Assembly: GCF_004118265.1 (NCBI RefSeq)
Contig: NZ_SDHW01000005.1
Span: forward strand, 1 to 64,000
DNA length: 64,000 bases
Source: Lacibacter luteus
GTDB taxonomy: Bacteria > Bacteroidota > Bacteroidia > Chitinophagales > Chitinophagaceae
Direction of reading: 5' to 3'
The notes under the pieces are model-generated. The model saw nothing but the letters and a program-made list of their open reading frames with translations. It did not search any database and was not told the DNA's origin. A program made the position numbers and the translations under genes. This document shows, piece after piece, positions 51,364 to 62,166 of the stretch; position 1 is the first letter of the stretch, and every line of letters starts with the position of its first letter.

Positions 51364-52617
51364 TTATTCTAATTTGTTTTTTCTCCAATCAATAGTTGTA
51401 ATAATTGGTACAAGAATAAATGGAAAGAAGATAGCCCTGTAGCGTACAATGCCTCCTAACTGCGGTACTATATAACCGGTTAATAAAAGTAATACCATCG
51501 ATACAAGAAACAGAAACATTACAACAGAATGTTTATACGGATTTGAATTGTACCGGAAGAACCAAACAGATACCAATAACCAGATAAATAATATTTCTAT
51601 TGCACATATGATATATAAAGGCGATTGAAATTCGGTAATGTAAGGCCGAACAAGTGCATGGTTTAATGCTTGTGGTGCATTTTGCATAAAACTTGAAAAT
51701 GTTGCATGCAGTTTCCGTTGTGGTAAAAACGAGTTGCCTCCAAGCTTTATAAATTCTTTATTACGTAAAGCAATTGAAACGGGCAGATCGAGTTTAGGAT
51801 GAACATATTTTGCAGAGAAGAAAACTGTAGTGCCAATAATTGTAACGAGGGCAAAGCTGATCCACTTTTGTTTTGTAAAAAACTTTTCAGCTGCCCACCA
51901 TGCAACAAGCCCTGGTACACATGCTAACACAACGTGATTTCGTACCGGGAAGATTGCAAGTAACAGCAAGAGAATGATCGCAATATTGCGTAAGCCCATT
52001 TTTTTGTTCTTTAAGCCGAAGTACATTACAAAAACGATCAGCGATAAAAAAGTAAACACTAGTCCGTCTTTATGTATACCACTCGACCAAAACAAAAATG
52101 AAGGAAATAGAAATGTGCTGCAGGTGATCAATAGTTTTTTGCCGGGGAAAACATCATTCATTACCCGTATAAAAGCAATAGGGCCGAAGAACGTAACAAA
52201 AGAATAGAAAATTACATTTACATAATACCTTGAGCCTGTAAATACATTAAATAACGAAACGATCTTTACCATGTAGGTATGTTTCAGATCGTTCCAGTAA
52301 GAGTTTACGCTTGAAAACAAATGACGGTACTCACGGTCGTAAGGGTTGTCGAAAATGCTTAATAAATAACGAACCGGGTTTTGAAATAAAATTTTGGTAT
52401 CCTGCTTCGCATCAAAAAAGAACTTCCAACTGTCGGCCGATCGTTCGTAATTAGGTATTGTTGTAAAAAAGTAACCATATGCAACACCTGCGGCTACTTT
52501 TAAAAGAAACAGGCCAATAATCCATTGGTTGGATAATCCACTTTCTCGTATAAATTTAATACGGGTAACAAGCCAGCTAAACAGTACCAGGTAAATGGCA
52601 AAAAGGAAGTATGTCAT
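51364..52617 (-). CDS. Polytopic membrane protein, unknown function
   Basis: A 417-residue membrane protein with about ten hydrophobic segments and a single larger soluble loop (about 55-115, containing NYERSADSWKFFFDAKQ). The pattern recalls O-antigen polymerase/EpsG-like and GT-C type glycosyltransferase membrane proteins: an acidic extracytoplasmic loop after two helices, SSGIHKDGLVFTFLSL and the arginine in FPVRNHVVLACVPG. I cannot name a family with certainty. It is divergent from purL with only 86 bases between start codons and does not share a transcript with the GS genes by any clear sign. Confidence 0.75.
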   Translation of the reverse strand: MTYFLFAIYLVLFSWLVTRIKFIRESGLSNQWIIGLFLLKVAAGVAYGYFFTTIPNYERSADSWKFFFDAKQDTKILFQNPVRYLLSIFDNPYDREYRHLFSSVNSYWNDLKHTYMVKIVSLFNVFTGSRYYVNVIFYSFVTFFGPIAFIRVMNDVFPGKKLLITCSTFLFPSFLFWSSGIHKDGLVFTFLSLIVFVMYFGLKNKKMGLRNIAIILLLLLAIFPVRNHVVLACVPGLVAWWAAEKFFTKQKWISFALVTIIGTTVFFSAKYVHPKLDLPVSIALRNKEFIKLGGNSFLPQRKLHATFSSFMQNAPQALNHALVRPYITEFQSPLYIICAIEILFIWLLVSVWFFRYNSNPYKHSVVMFLFLVSMVLLLLTGYIVPQLGGIVRYRAIFFPFILVPIITTIDWRKNKLE

Positions 52618-52654
52618 GCGTTAGAGTGGCAAATTAAAATATTTCTTTTCACAG

Positions 52655-52687
52655 TTTCAAACCATTGCCGCTGCATTTGTACTTTTG
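52655..52687 (+). promoter_or_regulatory. Probable promoter of purL
   Basis: TTTC (52655-52658), a 21-base spacer and TACTTTTG (52680-52687) approximate the Bacteroidota TTTG-N19-21-TAnnTTTG consensus; the ATG is 17 bases downstream, giving a short leader and supporting the 52704 start. Confidence 0.6.
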
Positions 52688-52703
52688 CGCTTTCTTACAC
52701 ATC

Positions 52704-54938
52704 ATGGAAGTAACAGTTAAAACCGCACAGCAACTTCGTTTAACCGAAGAAGAATTTGAACTTATCAAACAAAAACTTGGCCGCACGCCCAACTTTAATG
52801 AACTCTGCGCCTTTAGTGGTATGTGGAGCGAGCATTGCAGTTATAAGAACTCGATCAAGTGGCTAAAAACATTACCCCGTGAAGGCGGACGTATGTTAGT
52901 TAAAGCAGGCGAAGAGAATGCCGGCTTAATGGATATTGGCGATAATCTTGGTGTTGTATTTAAAATTGAAAGTCATAACCACCCATCGGCTATTGAGCCA
53001 TTTCAAGGTGCTGCAACAGGTGTAGGTGGTATTCATCGTGATATTTTTACCATGGGTGCACGCCCCATTGCTGCACTCAACTCGCTCCGCTTTGGTAATT
53101 TAAAAGAAGCCAAAACACAGCATTTGTTGGGTGGAGTGGTGCATGGTATCGGTCATTACGGCAACTGTTTTGGTGTACCAACAGTTGGTGGTGAAATTTA
53201 TTTTGAAAACTGTTATCATACCAACCCATTGGTAAATGCCATGAGTGTGGGTATTGTAAAAGCAGGTGAAACCGTTTCGGCAACGGCTGAAGGTTTAGGC
53301 AACCCTGTTTTCTTTGTTGGTAGTGCAACGGGTAAAGATGGTATTGGTGGTGCAAGCTTTGCAAGTGCCGATATTACAGCTGAGAGTGCGGAAGAATTAC
53401 CTGCAGTACAGGTAGGTGACCCTTTTCAGGAAAAGAAATTACTGGAAGCTTGTCTGGAAGTTATTCAAACAGGTGCAGTTGTTGGTATGCAGGATATGGG
53501 TGCAGCCGGTATTATTTGTTCTACGGCAGAAATGAGTGCAAAAGGTGGAGTAGGTATGCGTATCGATCTGGATAAAGTACCAACCCGCCAGCAGAATATG
53601 AAAACATGGGAACTGTTACTGAGCGAAAGCCAGGAACGTATGCTCATGGTGGTTGAAAAAGGCAAAGAGCAATTGGTATTAGATGTGTTTGAAAAGTGGG
53701 ATCTGCCTTGTTCTGAAATTGGTGAAGTAACCGACGATGGTCTTCTTCGTTTCTATATGAATGGTGAACTGGATGCTGAACTGCCTGCACACGATTTAGT
53801 GTTGGGTGGTGGTGCTCCGCAATATACAAGAGAGTACAGCGAGCCTGCTTACTTCGAAAAGATCAAAGCATTTGATGCAAGCAGCATTGAAGTACCTGCT
53901 GATCTTAAAGCGACTGCTGAGCAATTGATACAAATACCCAACATTGCAAGCAAACGCACCGTGTATCATCAGTACGATAGTATGGTGGGTACAGGTAACT
54001 CAAGCACCAATGCTCCAACCGATGCTGCAGTAGTACACGTTAAAGGCACAACAAAAGGCATTGCAGTAACAACCGATTGTAACAGTAAATATGTATTTGC
54101 TGATCCGTATAAAGGCGCAATGATCGCTGTTAGTGAAGCTGCACGTAACATTGTGTGCAGTGGCGGTTTGCCATTAGGCGTAACCAACTGTTTAAACTTT
54201 GGTAATCCTTACGATCCACAAGTGTATTATCAGTTCGTACATGCTATTAAAGGCATGGGCGAAGCTTGTGTAAAATTCGATACACCGGTAACAGGTGGTA
54301 ACGTAAGTTTTTATAATCAAAGTCCGGATGGTGCAGTTTACCCAACACCAACAATTGGTATGGTTGGCTTGCTCGAAAACATCAACGATAAAATGACGCT
54401 TGATTTAAAAGCTGAAGGCGATGTGCTTTTCCTTGTGGGTAAAGCAACCGACAGCATCAGCTCAAGCGAATACCTGCATAAAATTCATGGTGTAGAATTC
54501 AGCCCGGTCCCGCATTTTGAACTGGATGAAGAATTTGCACTGCAGCAAAAAATAGCTGAACTCATCAGTAAAAAGATTATTGCATCTGCACACGATATCA
54601 GCGAAGGTGGTTTGTATGTTGCTTTAACGGAAGCAGGCTTTAACCGTAACCTTGGTTTTGATGTTACTGCAGGCGATGCAACCATCCGTAAAGATGCGTA
54701 TTGGTTTGGCGAAGGACAAAGCCGTGTTGTGGTAAGTGTGAAGCCCGAACAGGTAGCAGCATTGCGTAATGCATTAGGCGACTTCCCATATGCAGAACTT
54801 GGATTTGTAACTGCAGGAGCGATTGTTGTTGATGCTGCAGATTGGGGTAGCATTGCAGAATGGAAAGAGAAATACGATACTGCTATTGAAGCTTTATTGG
54901 CAGGTCATGAAAGTGAACATGCAATGAGTGCATTGTAA
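52704..54938 (+). CDS. purL: Phosphoribosylformylglycinamidine synthase subunit PurL
   Basis: A 744-residue small-type PurL, the synthetase subunit that converts FGAR, ATP and glutamine-derived ammonia to FGAM in purine synthesis. The ATG at 52704 (MEVTVKTAQQL) is chosen over one 39 bases upstream since the upstream one overlaps the promoter. Seen: FNELCAFSGMWSEHCSYKNS, GDNLGVVFKIESHNHPSA, GIGHYGNCFGVPTVGGEI, GMQDMGAAGIICSTAEMSAK and AHDISEGGLYVALTE. Partners PurQ and PurS would be encoded elsewhere. Its stop overlaps the hldD start in TAATG. Confidence 0.95.
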   Translation: MEVTVKTAQQLRLTEEEFELIKQKLGRTPNFNELCAFSGMWSEHCSYKNSIKWLKTLPREGGRMLVKAGEENAGLMDIGDNLGVVFKIESHNHPSAIEPFQGAATGVGGIHRDIFTMGARPIAALNSLRFGNLKEAKTQHLLGGVVHGIGHYGNCFGVPTVGGEIYFENCYHTNPLVNAMSVGIVKAGETVSATAEGLGNPVFFVGSATGKDGIGGASFASADITAESAEELPAVQVGDPFQEKKLLEACLEVIQTGAVVGMQDMGAAGIICSTAEMSAKGGVGMRIDLDKVPTRQQNMKTWELLLSESQERMLMVVEKGKEQLVLDVFEKWDLPCSEIGEVTDDGLLRFYMNGELDAELPAHDLVLGGGAPQYTREYSEPAYFEKIKAFDASSIEVPADLKATAEQLIQIPNIASKRTVYHQYDSMVGTGNSSTNAPTDAAVVHVKGTTKGIAVTTDCNSKYVFADPYKGAMIAVSEAARNIVCSGGLPLGVTNCLNFGNPYDPQVYYQFVHAIKGMGEACVKFDTPVTGGNVSFYNQSPDGAVYPTPTIGMVGLLENINDKMTLDLKAEGDVLFLVGKATDSISSSEYLHKIHGVEFSPVPHFELDEEFALQQKIAELISKKIIASAHDISEGGLYVALTEAGFNRNLGFDVTAGDATIRKDAYWFGEGQSRVVVSVKPEQVAALRNALGDFPYAELGFVTAGAIVVDAADWGSIAEWKEKYDTAIEALLAGHESEHAMSAL

Positions 54939-55918
54939 TGGATAACGGTTCAACGATAATTGTTACAGGTGCTGCCGGTTTCATTGGCAGTTGCATGGTG
55001 AGTTATCTTAATCAGCTTGGGTATGTCAATCTTATTTTGGTTGATGAATTTAACCGTTCAGATAAAGAGTCCAACTTAACAGGCAAACAATTTGTCCGTA
55101 AAGTTGAACGTGAAGAATTGTTTACGTGGTTGTATAATGAAAAGCCGGAAATCGATTTTGTTATTCACCTGGGGGCACGAACAGATACCACCGAGTTTAA
55201 TTATGCTGTTCATCAACATCTCAACGTTGAGTATTCGCAACACATCTGGAATTATTGCACAGTAAACAATGTTCCGTTGATCTATGCATCGTCTGCTGCC
55301 ACGTATGGCGATGGAGAATTGGGTTATGATGATGCACATGAACTGTGTCATCAGTTAAAACCATTAAACCCTTACGGTGTTTCTAAAAATGAATTTGATA
55401 AATGGGCTTTGCACCAGGAAGCGCATCCGCCTTTTTGGGCAGGGTTGAAATTCTTTAATGTGTACGGTCCGAACGAATACCACAAGGCACGTATGGCCAG
55501 TGTTATTTTTCATGCCTTCAATCAAATAAAGCAAAACGGAGAAATGAAACTCTTCCGTTCGCACAAAGAAGGATTTAAAGATGGTGAACAACTGCGTGAT
55601 TTTGTGTATGTAAAAGATGTGGTGCAGGTAATTGCATGGCTAATGCAACAACAACCTGCATCGGCTATTTACAATCTTGGTACAGGTAAGGCAAGAAGTT
55701 TTCACGACCTGGTGGCAGCAACATTTCATGCACAGGATCTTGCTACAAACATCCAGTTTATTGATATGCCTGAAGACATAAGGGATAAATATCAATACTT
55801 CACCGAAGCAAACATGAACAAGCTGCGTACTGTCGGTTACGAACAACCGTTCTTTTCATTGGAAGAGGGAGTAACCGATTACGTTAAAAATTATCTTGTT
55901 CCTCATCGTTATTATTAA
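54938..55918 (+). CDS. hldD: ADP-L-glycero-D-manno-heptose 6-epimerase
   Basis: A 326-residue extended short-chain dehydrogenase/epimerase that makes ADP-L-glycero-D-manno-heptose, the donor for LPS inner-core heptose. Seen: IIVTGAAGFIGSCMVSYLN (NADP-binding), HLGARTDTTE (typical of HldD), the YxxxK active-site stretch NPYGVSKNEFD, FNVYGPNEYHKARMASV and DMPEDIRDKYQYFTEA. The gene overlaps purL by one base (TAATG), implying translational coupling, although the two pathways are unrelated. A GT9 heptosyltransferase-like gene lies at 31173. Confidence 0.92.
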   Translation: MDNGSTIIVTGAAGFIGSCMVSYLNQLGYVNLILVDEFNRSDKESNLTGKQFVRKVEREELFTWLYNEKPEIDFVIHLGARTDTTEFNYAVHQHLNVEYSQHIWNYCTVNNVPLIYASSAATYGDGELGYDDAHELCHQLKPLNPYGVSKNEFDKWALHQEAHPPFWAGLKFFNVYGPNEYHKARMASVIFHAFNQIKQNGEMKLFRSHKEGFKDGEQLRDFVYVKDVVQVIAWLMQQQPASAIYNLGTGKARSFHDLVAATFHAQDLATNIQFIDMPEDIRDKYQYFTEANMNKLRTVGYEQPFFSLEEGVTDYVKNYLVPHRYY

Positions 55919-55943
55919 TTAATTTTATAGCTGTAACGAAAGC

Positions 55944-55971
55944 ATGCCACAGTGAAAATTCGCTGTGGCAT
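55944..55971 (+). terminator. Terminator of the purL-hldD unit
   Basis: ATGCCACAGTGAA (55944-55956) pairs with TTCGCTGTGGCAT (55959-55971), one G-T pair, followed by TTTATTTAT; 25 bases past the hldD stop. Confidence 0.85.
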
Positions 55972-55993
55972 TTTATTTATCAAATACATCGTC

Positions 55994-56788
55994 ATGAATA
56001 AGAAGATTGCCATTATTGGAGGAGGAAACCTGGGTGTTGCTATTGCAGAAGGATTGATCAAGAGCGGATTTTGTTTACCCAGTCATATCATTATTACAAA
56101 GCGGAACATCAAAACCCTCAGCGATATTGAGAGCAAAGGTGTATTGGTGTCGAGTGATAATAATGAAGCTGTACGTTATTCCGATCTGGTGATCCTGGCG
56201 GTAAAACCTTTCCAGATAAAAGATGTGCTGTTGGGAATGAAGGAAGAACTGAATGCACAACGTCATGTATTGGTGAGTGTAATTACAGGTATTACTATTA
56301 AAGATATGCAGGAGTGGGTAGGGGCCGATATGCCCGTTATCCGTGCCATGCCCAACACAGCTATTGCCATACAGGAAAGCATGACCTGTATCAGCTCCAT
56401 CAATACAGTTCAGGAGCAACTCGATTATGTACATGATCTTTTTTCGCAACTTGGCCGTGTAGCCATGATCGATGAAAAGCTGATGGATGCTGCAACCGTG
56501 CTCGGTGCCTGTGGTATTGCTTATGCTTTGCGTTATATCCGTGCCAGCATACAGGGTGGTATTGAAATCGGGTTCGATGCAAAAACTGCCACACTCATTG
56601 CTGCACAAACGGTGAATGGTGCTGCTGAACTGTTGATACAAAAAGGATCACATCCCGAAGCTGAGATCGATAAAGTAACCACACCCCGTGGCTGTACCAT
56701 TGCCGGGCTTAACGAAATGGAACATATGGGCTTCAGTTCTTCGTTAATTAAAGGAATTAAAACGAGTTACGAGAGCATCGGGAAATAG
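55994..56788 (+). CDS. proC: Pyrroline-5-carboxylate reductase
   Basis: A 264-residue ProC, reducing pyrroline-5-carboxylate to proline with NAD(P)H. The start at 55994 (MNKKIAIIGGGNLGVAIAEG) is favoured because a possible upstream ATG would place translation through the preceding terminator. Seen: the Rossmann GGGNLG turn, VILAVKPFQI, RAMPNTAIAIQESMT, GACGIAYALRYI and the C-terminal signature HPEAEIDKVTTPRGCTIAGL. Length is standard. It is a single gene between the hldD terminator and the pyrG promoter. Confidence 0.95.
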   Translation: MNKKIAIIGGGNLGVAIAEGLIKSGFCLPSHIIITKRNIKTLSDIESKGVLVSSDNNEAVRYSDLVILAVKPFQIKDVLLGMKEELNAQRHVLVSVITGITIKDMQEWVGADMPVIRAMPNTAIAIQESMTCISSINTVQEQLDYVHDLFSQLGRVAMIDEKLMDAATVLGACGIAYALRYIRASIQGGIEIGFDAKTATLIAAQTVNGAAELLIQKGSHPEAEIDKVTTPRGCTIAGLNEMEHMGFSSSLIKGIKTSYESIGK

Positions 56789-56859
56789 TTCCAAATTCTT
56801 CTTTCCTTGTTTTTTCCACAGGCACCTGAACTGATTTTTTTCAATCGAAAAAATCATCG

Positions 56860-56867
56860 TAGGTTTG
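56860..56867 (+). promoter_or_regulatory. -7 element of probable pyrG promoter
   Basis: TAGGTTTG matches TAnnTTTG; a T-run (56835-56840) lies about 20 bases upstream where TTTG would be expected, so the -33 element is weak. The pyrG ATG is 66 bases downstream. Confidence 0.45.
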
Positions 56868-56930
56868 CATGACCTCCACTATTTATTTCCATTTTACATT
56901 ACGGCAGGTCTGCAAACTCGAAAAATTTAA

Positions 56931-58583
<1,653 letters not shown>

Positions 58584-58592
58584 AGAGTTTCT

Positions 58593-58692
58593 AGTTTATG
58601 GTTTGTGGTTTTTGGTTGCTTAAAATTTGAACCTGCTGATAAGATTCAACAGGTTGCTCTAACAAGAAACCAAAAACCACAAACCATAAACT
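58593..58692. repeat. Perfect 25-bp inverted repeat of heptad words
   Basis: Arms 58593-58617 and 58668-58692 are exact reverse complements; the left reads in GTT-led 7-bp words (GTTTATG, GTTTGTG, GTTTTTG). The 50-base loop carries a second hairpin, AACCTGCTGA (58630-58639) with TCAACAGGTT (58646-58655), one mismatch. It fills the gap between convergent pyrG and DUF4407 genes. It could end transcription from both sides, but there is no T-run after the arms. Confidence 0.85.
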
Positions 58693-58696
58693 GAAT

Positions 58697-59893
58697 TTAA
58701 TTTTCCGGTTTGCCAATCATCTGCTGTTTGATCTTTTCCCAGAAGCCCTGCACATTTTCATCATTTCGTTTCCAGTCTTTACCCCAATGATTAAGCTTAT
58801 TCTTTTGCTCGTCTTTCTGCATACGGAAAAATTCTTCCATGGTTTCGGTATCCTGCTGCATAGATAGTTTGTTGTAGAGCCGTTTCATTTCACGTTCGTA
58901 ATCCACGCTTTCTTCGGCCATTTGTTTTTCCAGTGCTTCACGTTGTTTTACTTTTTCGTCGTACACGCCAACGGGCAATAATGTTTTTGCAATCACCGGC
59001 ATCAGCTCGATCAACATCAGGATAATTAAAATAAGATAATATCGAAACTGCAATGCGCTGTTATCCTTCAAGAGGTTATTCATTGCTTCAATGCGTGTAA
59101 GAAAGCCGGTGTTCAGGTAAGCAAGAAAATCTGTTTCCTGTTTCTTGATAGCTTCTTCCATTGTTTTCAACTCTTCATCAATCGCCTCAATACGGGGCTG
59201 CTGCTGTGTTTGCAATGTTTTGTAATCATCATCCAGCTTTTGATATTCGTTTCGTTTGGCAATAGCAATATCCTGTATGCCTACTTTACCACTACCGCCG
59301 CTGCCATCTGTTTCTGCAATAAACTTTTCTCTCGCATTATTTACTTCGGCATATTTTGTTGAGAGGGCTTTTTGCAAAGTTGCTTTTTCTTTCAGCAATT
59401 CATCTTTCCTGTTTTTGTATAGAAGATCCAGTTCTGTTCGCTTGGTAAGTTTTCGTTTTTCATTATCCAGCGATACCTGCATTTTGATCTCTTTATCGAA
59501 CATATACAGAATGGCTGGTTGTGCCATAAACGTACCAATGGTGAGGGCCAGCAGACCACGAAAAAGTAGCGGGGGGAACTTGCGTTTATTAAACTGGTTG
59601 ATGCCTTTGATCAGTGCACGGTCAATACTCAGGATCACAAAACCCATAAAAATGCCACTGCCAACATAGAGAAATACATTGTCGATAACGGTCGAGAAGA
59701 AATAGGTCCAGGCGAGTGTGGCAAAAATCCAGGTGGCTAAAACGCTCATTCCCACAATGCGGTAGCGGTTCCTGTCAACCACACAATCTTTGATCAGTTC
59801 TTTTTCTGCTGTCGCCAGCCACCAAAACAACTCATCGGTTTGGGTAGGGGCATACGTTTCCCGTTCGTACATGGGAGTAATCGGTTGGCTCAT
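58697..59893 (-). CDS. DUF4407 membrane protein with long coiled coil
   Basis: A 398-residue DUF4407 family protein. Four hydrophobic helices: about 48-68, 72-90, 108-130 (LLALTIGTFMAQPAILYMF) and 280-305 (YYLILIILMLIELMPVI). Between the third and fourth lies about 150 residues of charged, likely coiled-coil sequence (LLKEKATLQKALSTKYAEV, QDIAIAKRNEYQKLDDDY); a charged helical tail follows to the C-terminus. The conserved N-terminal LFWWLATAEKELI and FVILSIDRALIKGI match the family. Its function is unknown. It is divergent from yidC and convergent with pyrG, so transcribed alone. Confidence 0.85.
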   Translation of the reverse strand: MSQPITPMYERETYAPTQTDELFWWLATAEKELIKDCVVDRNRYRIVGMSVLATWIFATLAWTYFFSTVIDNVFLYVGSGIFMGFVILSIDRALIKGINQFNKRKFPPLLFRGLLALTIGTFMAQPAILYMFDKEIKMQVSLDNEKRKLTKRTELDLLYKNRKDELLKEKATLQKALSTKYAEVNNAREKFIAETDGSGGSGKVGIQDIAIAKRNEYQKLDDDYKTLQTQQQPRIEAIDEELKTMEEAIKKQETDFLAYLNTGFLTRIEAMNNLLKDNSALQFRYYLILIILMLIELMPVIAKTLLPVGVYDEKVKQREALEKQMAEESVDYEREMKRLYNKLSMQQDTETMEEFFRMQKDEQKNKLNHWGKDWKRNDENVQGFWEKIKQQMIGKPEN

Positions 59894-60000
59894 ACTAATG
59901 ATTTAAATTGTTAAGCTTGGTTAAAGCAGGAACAGCGAAGTGGTTAAAGTTGCAGATAAAACGAGCAGTAAAATTAGTTATTGTAAAAGAAAAGCAAAAA

Positions 60001-60160
60001 CCAAGTTACAAGGATCAAAATCCAATGTTCAAGGTACAAGAACCAAAAGTCAGGATGATCTTCATTGATTGAAACTCTCTGGATTTTGGAGCCTGGACAT
60101 TGGATTTTATATCTTGAGCCTTGAATCTTGTGCCTTCTTTTCGTACCTCGTACTTCAAGC
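60001..60160. repeat. Largest heptad-word element, between DUF4407 and yidC
   Basis: Within the 305-base divergent gap the left arm reads in CAA-containing 7-bp words (CCAAGTT at 60001, ACAAGGA, TCAAAAT, CCAATGT, TCAAGGT, ACAAGAA, CCAAAAG) and the right arm (60078-60160) in TTG-containing words (TCTGGAT, TTTGGAG, CCTGGAC, ATTGGAT, later CTTGAGC, CTTGAAT, CTTGTGC). The arms are imperfectly complementary. A TACCTTTG at 60169-60176 just after the right arm may be the yidC -7 element. The rest of the gap is plain AT-rich sequence. Confidence 0.75.
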
Positions 60161-60198
60161 CAAATACCTACCTTTGCCGCTCCAAAATAATTACTCAA

Positions 60199-62055
60199 AT
60201 GAATTTTGACCGGAATACGATTATTGGCTTTGTAGCGATGATGGTTTTGTTGTTTGGTTACATCTTTTTTACCCAACGTCAGCAAGGTGCATTAGAGGCA
60301 GAAAAACAGCATATTGCAGATTCTACTGCTAAGGTGGAAGCAGTTAAACGCAAAGCTGCAGAAGAAAAACAAAAAGCGTTGGCTGCTCAACAGCAGGCCG
60401 ATACATCAAATAAAGCTCCCATTGCAGCAGATGAATTTCAAACAGGAGCCGCAGAGCAGATTACTGTAGTTGAAAACGAGGTGATGAAGGTAAATTTCAC
60501 CAGCAAAGGTGGTTACCCTAAATCGATCGAATTAAAAAAATACAAGCGTTTCGATGGTAAACAAGTTGTACTTGGCGGCGATAAGCACCAGTTGGTTTAC
60601 CAGGTGAATGCAGGTGCCAATAAATCGGCCAAAACAAGCGATCTGCAGTTTGCCGCAGGAGCTGTTACTACTTCGGCTGATGGACAGGCGATCACTTTCA
60701 GTGTTGTGAATGCTGCGGGTCAATCAATAGAACATGCTTACAAAATCAAGAATAACAGTTACCTCATCGATTGGACTGTGCAACTTAAAGGAGCTGATAA
60801 ATTATTAACGCAGGGAATACTCAACCTTAACTGGGATATTACTGCCAACCAGCAGGAAAAAGATCTGAAATACGAAAAAGGCCAGAGTAATATTGGTTTT
60901 GTTGAAGACGGTGGTTATGATTTTGAAGCAGCAGGAACAGGCGACAGCAAAAAGTTTGGTGAGAAAACAAAATGGATCGGCGTTAAACAACAGTTCTTTA
61001 ATACATCGCTTATTGCGGTAAATAATTTTGCTTCTGCTGAAACTAACTGGACCGTTCCTGAATCGAAAGATGATTCATTACACAAAGTAATGGATGTGCA
61101 ATCAACACTTCGCTTTAATCTGGCAGGTGTATCGGCTGCAACTATTCCCATGCAGTTGTATTATGGTCCTAACGATTACCATATTTTGAAAGCATTTGAT
61201 AACAAACTCGAAAGTCACGTACAGTTGGGTTATGGCATTTTTGCGTTTGTAAAATACATCAACCGTTTTGTGGTAATGCCTGTGTTCGATTTCTTTAATA
61301 AGAATATCGGCAGCATGGGTATTGTTATTCTGTTGCTTACCTTCTTTATCCGTTTAATCATTTCTCCGCTTACGTACACCAGCTATTTAAGTGGTGCAAA
61401 AATGAAAGTGCTGCGCCCCGAAATTGATGAGCTTAAAAAGAAATACGGCAGCGATCAGCAGGCAATGAGCATGGAGCAGATGAAACTTTTCCGCCAGGCG
61501 GGTGTAAACCCATTAGGCGGTTGTATTCCTGCAGTGTTGCAGATTCCCATCTTCTTTGCCTTGTATAGTTTCTTTAACTCCAATATTGCATTGCGTGGCG
61601 AAAACTTCTTGTGGGCAAAAGATCTGTCGGCATACGATACAATTGCAAATCTGCCGTTCAATATTCCATTCTACGGCGATCACGTGAGTTTGTTTACCAT
61701 TACGGCAACTATAACCAGCTTGTTGATCTCTGTTTACAACCAGTCGATGACACCAACACAGGACAATCCGGTAATGAAGTACATGATCTACTTCTTCCCG
61801 ATCATGCTGTTGTTCATCTTCAACAGCTTACCATCGGCATTAACATGGTATTACACTGTATCGAATGTGGTTACACTTGGTTTGCAGTTGATCATTCAGA
61901 AGTTTATCATTAACGAAGATAAATTGCATGCAAAACTGCAGGAGAATAAAAAGAAGCCGGTTTCGAAATCGAAATGGCAGGAGCGTTTAGAACAAATGCA
62001 GGCAAGTAACCAGAAACTGCAGGATATGCAGAAGAAAGGACAAAACAAAAAATAG
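60199..62055 (+). CDS. yidC: Membrane protein insertase YidC
   Basis: A 618-residue YidC/Oxa1 insertase of the Gram-negative type, inserting proteins into the inner membrane with or without SecYEG. The start at 60199 (MNFDRNTIIGFVAMMVLLFG) is chosen because it begins the first membrane helix; a more upstream in-frame codon lies inside the repeat. Residues about 30-355 form the large periplasmic beta-sandwich domain. The conserved core follows: IRLIISPLTYTSYLSGAKMK with the groove arginine, LRPEIDELKKKYG, FRQAGVNPLGGCIPAVLQIP and the last helices. The C-terminus is Lys-rich as usual. Confidence 0.95.
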   Translation: MNFDRNTIIGFVAMMVLLFGYIFFTQRQQGALEAEKQHIADSTAKVEAVKRKAAEEKQKALAAQQQADTSNKAPIAADEFQTGAAEQITVVENEVMKVNFTSKGGYPKSIELKKYKRFDGKQVVLGGDKHQLVYQVNAGANKSAKTSDLQFAAGAVTTSADGQAITFSVVNAAGQSIEHAYKIKNNSYLIDWTVQLKGADKLLTQGILNLNWDITANQQEKDLKYEKGQSNIGFVEDGGYDFEAAGTGDSKKFGEKTKWIGVKQQFFNTSLIAVNNFASAETNWTVPESKDDSLHKVMDVQSTLRFNLAGVSAATIPMQLYYGPNDYHILKAFDNKLESHVQLGYGIFAFVKYINRFVVMPVFDFFNKNIGSMGIVILLLTFFIRLIISPLTYTSYLSGAKMKVLRPEIDELKKKYGSDQQAMSMEQMKLFRQAGVNPLGGCIPAVLQIPIFFALYSFFNSNIALRGENFLWAKDLSAYDTIANLPFNIPFYGDHVSLFTITATITSLLISVYNQSMTPTQDNPVMKYMIYFFPIMLLFIFNSLPSALTWYYTVSNVVTLGLQLIIQKFIINEDKLHAKLQENKKKPVSKSKWQERLEQMQASNQKLQDMQKKGQNKK

Positions 62056-62072
62056 TCTTAACAAAGTTTAAC

Positions 62073-62099
62073 AAAGCCCCGGATAATCTCCGGGGCTTT
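62073..62099 (+). terminator. Terminator of yidC
   Basis: AAAGCCCCGGA (62073-62083) pairs with TCCGGGGCTTT (62089-62099), followed by Ts, 17 bases past the stop. Confidence 0.92.
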
Positions 62100-62166
62100 T
62101 TCTTGTTTGCAAATGCAACTTGGCTCACTATTTTTATATCTTTAACCGTATAGAATTGAATTCACT

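Noticed and set aside
58593-58692. Inverted repeat as ends of an insertion sequence
   Set aside because: Only 50 bases lie between the arms, no transposase and no target-site duplication.
60121-60198. Upstream start for yidC adding 26 residues
   Set aside because: The extension lies within the heptad-word repeat, begins with a non-ATG codon and lacks similarity to YidC; the ATG at 60199 begins the first membrane helix.
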